Part shown: positions 61,678-64,000 of the stretch, piece by piece | Numbering within the stretch: the first letter of the stretch is position 1 | How the letters are laid out: every line of letters starts with the position of its first letter | DNA from: Actinokineospora baliensis | Lineage (GTDB): Bacteria; Actinomycetota; Actinomycetes; Mycobacteriales; Pseudonocardiaceae | NCBI RefSeq assembly: GCF_016907695.1 | Contig: NZ_JAFBCK010000001.1 | Coordinates: forward strand, 3,568,501-3,632,500 | Direction: 5' to 3' | Length of the DNA stretch: 64,000 nt | Made by a program: the position numbers and the translations under genes | Notes under the pieces: model-generated | Told to the model about the DNA's origin: nothing | What the model saw: the letters and a program-made list of their open reading frames with translations, nothing else | The model's database searches: none

Positions 61678-62403
61678 ATGCAGGCGCTGACGTTGGAGGC
61701 CGTGCGGAAGGTGTACGGCAAAGGGGACGGCGCGGTCACTGCGCTGGACGGGGTCACCGTAGGACTGCCCAAGGGCAGCTTCACCGCCGTGATGGGACCG
61801 TCGGGTTCCGGTAAGAGCACGTTCCTGCACTGCGCGGCCGGGTTGGACCGGCCGACGGCGGGCCGCGTGATGCTCGGGGACACCGACCTGGCCAGCCTGA
61901 GCGAGAACGACCTGACCCGGCTGCGGCGCGGCAGGATCGGCTTCGTCTTCCAGGCCTACAACCTGCTCCCCTCACTCACGGTGGTGCAGAACATCACGCT
62001 GCCGCTGCGGCTGGCCGGTGAGCAGCCGGACCGGGCCTGGTTGCGGCAGGTGGTGGACCGGGTCGGGATAGGCGACCGCTTGGGCCACCGGCCCGCCGAG
62101 CTCTCCGGTGGCCAACAGCAGCGGGTGGCGATCGCCCGGGCCCTGGTGACCCGGCCGGAGGTGCTGCTGGCGGATGAGCCCACCGGTGCCCTGGACACCC
62201 GCACGGGCAGGCAGGTTCTGGAGCTGCTGCGCACCTTGGTCGACACCCTTGGCCAGACAGTGCTGATGGTGACCCACGACCCGGTCGCCGCTTCTTACGC
62301 CCATCGAGCCCTGTTCCTCGCGGACGGTCGGTTGGCGGGATCGCTGGAGCGCCCGAGTGCCGCCGCGGTCGCCGAGCGCATGACGCACCTCGGGGAGTGG
62401 TGA
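61678..62403 (+). CDS. ABC transporter ATPase (MacB/LolD-like)
   Basis: About 241 residues of the lipoprotein/antimicrobial-peptide exporter ATPase family. Walker A GPSGSGKST, Q-loop GFVFQAYNLLPSLTVVQNI, signature LSGGQQQRVAIARAL, Walker B VLLADEPTGALD, H-loop MVTHDP. The FVFQxYNLLPxLTxxxN pattern is diagnostic of the MacB/LolD/FtsE group. ATG 61678 is preferred to 61672 for its spacing from GAAGGA. The stop is followed after 3 bp by the permease start, so the two form one transporter. Confidence 0.93.
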   Translation: MQALTLEAVRKVYGKGDGAVTALDGVTVGLPKGSFTAVMGPSGSGKSTFLHCAAGLDRPTAGRVMLGDTDLASLSENDLTRLRRGRIGFVFQAYNLLPSLTVVQNITLPLRLAGEQPDRAWLRQVVDRVGIGDRLGHRPAELSGGQQQRVAIARALVTRPEVLLADEPTGALDTRTGRQVLELLRTLVDTLGQTVLMVTHDPVAASYAHRALFLADGRLAGSLERPSAAAVAERMTHLGEW

Positions 62404-62406
62404 GCC

Positions 62407-64000
62407 GTGCTGAGCCTTTCGTTGCAGACGGTCCGGACCCGGTTGAGCGGGTTGGTGGGCGCGTTCCTCGCCGTGTTGTGCGGGACTGCGCTGGTCGGAG
62501 CATGCGGGGTACTGATCGAGTCGGGCATCCGCGCGGGGGTGCCCACCCAGCGCTACGCGGCCGCGGCGGCGGTCGTCGGCGGCAAGCAGTCGGTGCGACC
62601 GGAGGGGGTCGATGCGATCGCGGCGTTGCCCGCGTCGGAGCAGGCGGCGGTCGACGCGGGCCTGATCGATCGGGTCGCCGCGGTGCCGGGGGTTCGCGCG
62701 GCGGTCGGTGAGGTGGACTTCCCCGCGACGCTGGTCACCGCTTCCGGTCCGGTGGCGACCGATACTCGCGGGCACAACTGGGCGGCGTCGGTGCTGGGGC
62801 CGTTCCCGATCACCGCAGGCGCCGCTCCGACCCGTGCCGACCACGTGGTGCTGGACGCGAACCTGGCTGCGCGTGCCGGGGTCGTGCCAGGTCAGCGGGT
62901 ACGGGTGGAGACACCGCTGGGCATCCGGGAGTACGAGGTGAGCGGGCTCGCGGCGGCGGACGGGCTGACCAGGCAGTCGGCGCTGTGGTTCGCCGAGGAC
63001 CAGGCAGCCGCGTTGTTCGGCAGGCCGGGGCAGGTGCACGCGATCGGGGTGCTCGGCGACGCGTCGGGGGTCGAGCGGGCGCTGGCGGGCGCCGACCTGG
63101 AGGTGGCGACGGGCAACGACCGCGGCACGGTCGAGTTCGCCGACGTCAGCCAGGCCAGGGCGATCCTCACCGCGCTGGCCGCGTCCCTCAGCGGCGTGGT
63201 GGTGCTGGTCATGGTGTTCGTCGTGGGCAGCACCCTCGCGCTGTCGGTGGCGCAGCGGCGGCGTGAGTTCGCCCTGCTGCGGGCGATCGCGGCGACGCCG
63301 AAGCAGATCCGGGCGCTGATCGGTGCCGAGACGCTGCTGGTGACCGGGGTCGCGGGCCTGCTCGGCGCGGTCGGGGCGATCCCGGTGGCCGGGCTGCTGC
63401 GGGACGCGTTCGCCCGGATCGGCATCGTGCCGTCCGATTTCGAGCTCGCCATCGGACCGCTGCCCCTCGTGGCGGCCTTGCTTCTCGGCGTGGGCGCGGC
63501 CAGGTTCGCTGCCTACACCGCCGGTCGCGGCCCTTCGCGGATCTCACCGGTCGAGGCGCTGGGGGAGGCCGTAGTGGAGCGGCGCGCGCTAGGGCGTGGG
63601 CGGACCGTGGCTGGGGTCATCGCGCTGGCGGTCGGGGTCGTCGGGTCAACGCTGCCGCTGTTCCTGCACGGCCCGATCGTCGCCGGGCTCAGTGCGCTGG
63701 CGGCGTTGGTGATCGTGATCGGCGTAGGCGCGCTCGGCCCCCGGGTCGTCGGTGCGGCGATCCGTTTCGTCGCTGGACCTCTTGGCCGCGTGTCGCGGGT
63801 CGGTGGCTACCTCGCGGCAGCCAACAGCCGCGCCAACACACGGCGGTTGGCGGCCGCGATCACGCCGCTGATGCTCGCGGTCGGGTTCGCCGTCGCCCAG
63901 TTCTTCAGCCAGACGACGCACACCGCGGCCGTGCAGCGGCAGACCGAGCTGAGCACCGTCGCCGACTACGTAATCACCAGCCAGTCAGGTGGGCTGCCAC
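62407..64000 (+). CDS. FtsX/MacB-type ABC permease (cut by window end)
   Basis: At least 531 residues, open to the last base. N-terminal transmembrane helix (LVGAFLAVLCGTALVGACGV), a large extracytoplasmic MacB-like domain (about 55-240; AAGVVPGQRVRVETPLGIREY) and the first FtsX block: about 255-280 (LSGVVVLVMVFVVGSTLAL), a cytoplasmic QRRREFALLRAIAATPKQIR coupling helix, and two further helices. A second FtsX block is begun (RRLAAAITPLMLAVGFAVAQF). The GTG at 62407 lies 3 bp after the ATPase stop. Likely substrate class: peptides, antibiotics or lipoproteins; direction export. Confidence 0.9.
   Translation, partial: MLSLSLQTVRTRLSGLVGAFLAVLCGTALVGACGVLIESGIRAGVPTQRYAAAAAVVGGKQSVRPEGVDAIAALPASEQAAVDAGLIDRVAAVPGVRAAVGEVDFPATLVTASGPVATDTRGHNWAASVLGPFPITAGAAPTRADHVVLDANLAARAGVVPGQRVRVETPLGIREYEVSGLAAADGLTRQSALWFAEDQAAALFGRPGQVHAIGVLGDASGVERALAGADLEVATGNDRGTVEFADVSQARAILTALAASLSGVVVLVMVFVVGSTLALSVAQRRREFALLRAIAATPKQIRALIGAETLLVTGVAGLLGAVGAIPVAGLLRDAFARIGIVPSDFELAIGPLPLVAALLLGVGAARFAAYTAGRGPSRISPVEALGEAVVERRALGRGRTVAGVIALAVGVVGSTLPLFLHGPIVAGLSALAALVIVIGVGALGPRVVGAAIRFVAGPLGRVSRVGGYLAAANSRANTRRLAAAITPLMLAVGFAVAQFFSQTTHTAAVQRQTELSTVADYVITSQSGGLP

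Overview
The window is high-GC DNA with GTG/TTG starts, strong GGAGG-type ribosome binding sites, 1-8 bp start/stop overlaps and many twin-arginine or Sec-exported proteins. All of this points to a filamentous actinomycete chromosome. The mix of ECF biotin uptake genes, secreted peptidases, an EspC-like ESX protein and rare TTA codons fits a Pseudonocardiaceae-like organism (inference only). No tRNA, rRNA, CRISPR array, transposase or prophage gene was recognised.

Layout. 0-2.6 kb: a secreted phytase-like esterase and a DUF4230 protein. 2.6-19.1 kb: a probable biosynthetic cluster around chorismate and 4-aminobenzoate. It has a LuxR-type regulator, a Tat-exported flavin oxidase, an AhpD-like protein, a PobA-type hydroxylase, two MFS exporters, two methyltransferases, an aminodeoxychorismate-lyase-like PLP enzyme, a second flavin monooxygenase, a class II DAHP synthase, a fused PabA-PabB synthase and two adenylate-forming ligases. 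DAHP synthase and PabAB would supply aminodeoxychorismate, the class IV enzyme would give 4-aminobenzoate, the monooxygenases and methyltransferases would decorate it, and the ligases would activate it. No PKS or NRPS is visible. Seven TTA codons in five of these genes, including the regulator, suggest bldA-type control.

19.2-24.1 kb: a frameshifted glycerophosphotransferase-like gene, an ECF biotin transporter (bioN, bioY and a bioM with an in-frame TGA), a DMT transporter and a RibD/DHFR-like reductase. 24.1-36.2 kb: a probable immunity island in two divergent halves. Leftward are a SEFIR-NPCBM protein and a large NACHT-HEAT STAND NTPase, the latter split by a one-base frameshift. Rightward are a TIR protein, a KGGVGR-variant MinD-like ATPase with a TIR-like tail, a two-winged-helix protein and a double-ATPase protein with a HerA-like C-terminus. 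The promoter region between the halves carries TGTC elements at about 11-bp spacing. This is the most likely undescribed system in the window.

36.2-45.5 kb: a GNAT acetyltransferase, a PAS-SpoIIE-HATPase-STAS phosphatase, an intergenic inverted-repeat element, a CHASE3 histidine kinase, an EspC-like protein, a secreted HExxH metalloprotease and an HTH regulator. 46.0-55.8 kb: two tandem secreted peptidases (S15 and M28) sharing C-terminal modules, an SDR, an AraC regulator, a secreted trypsin-like protease and a large LuxR (LAL) regulator. 55.8-64 kb: HslR-like S4 protein, a flavin oxidase, a styrene-monooxygenase-like pair with a divergent TetR and a dyad operator candidate, an orphan histidine kinase, and an ABC ATPase plus FtsX-type permease cut by the window end.
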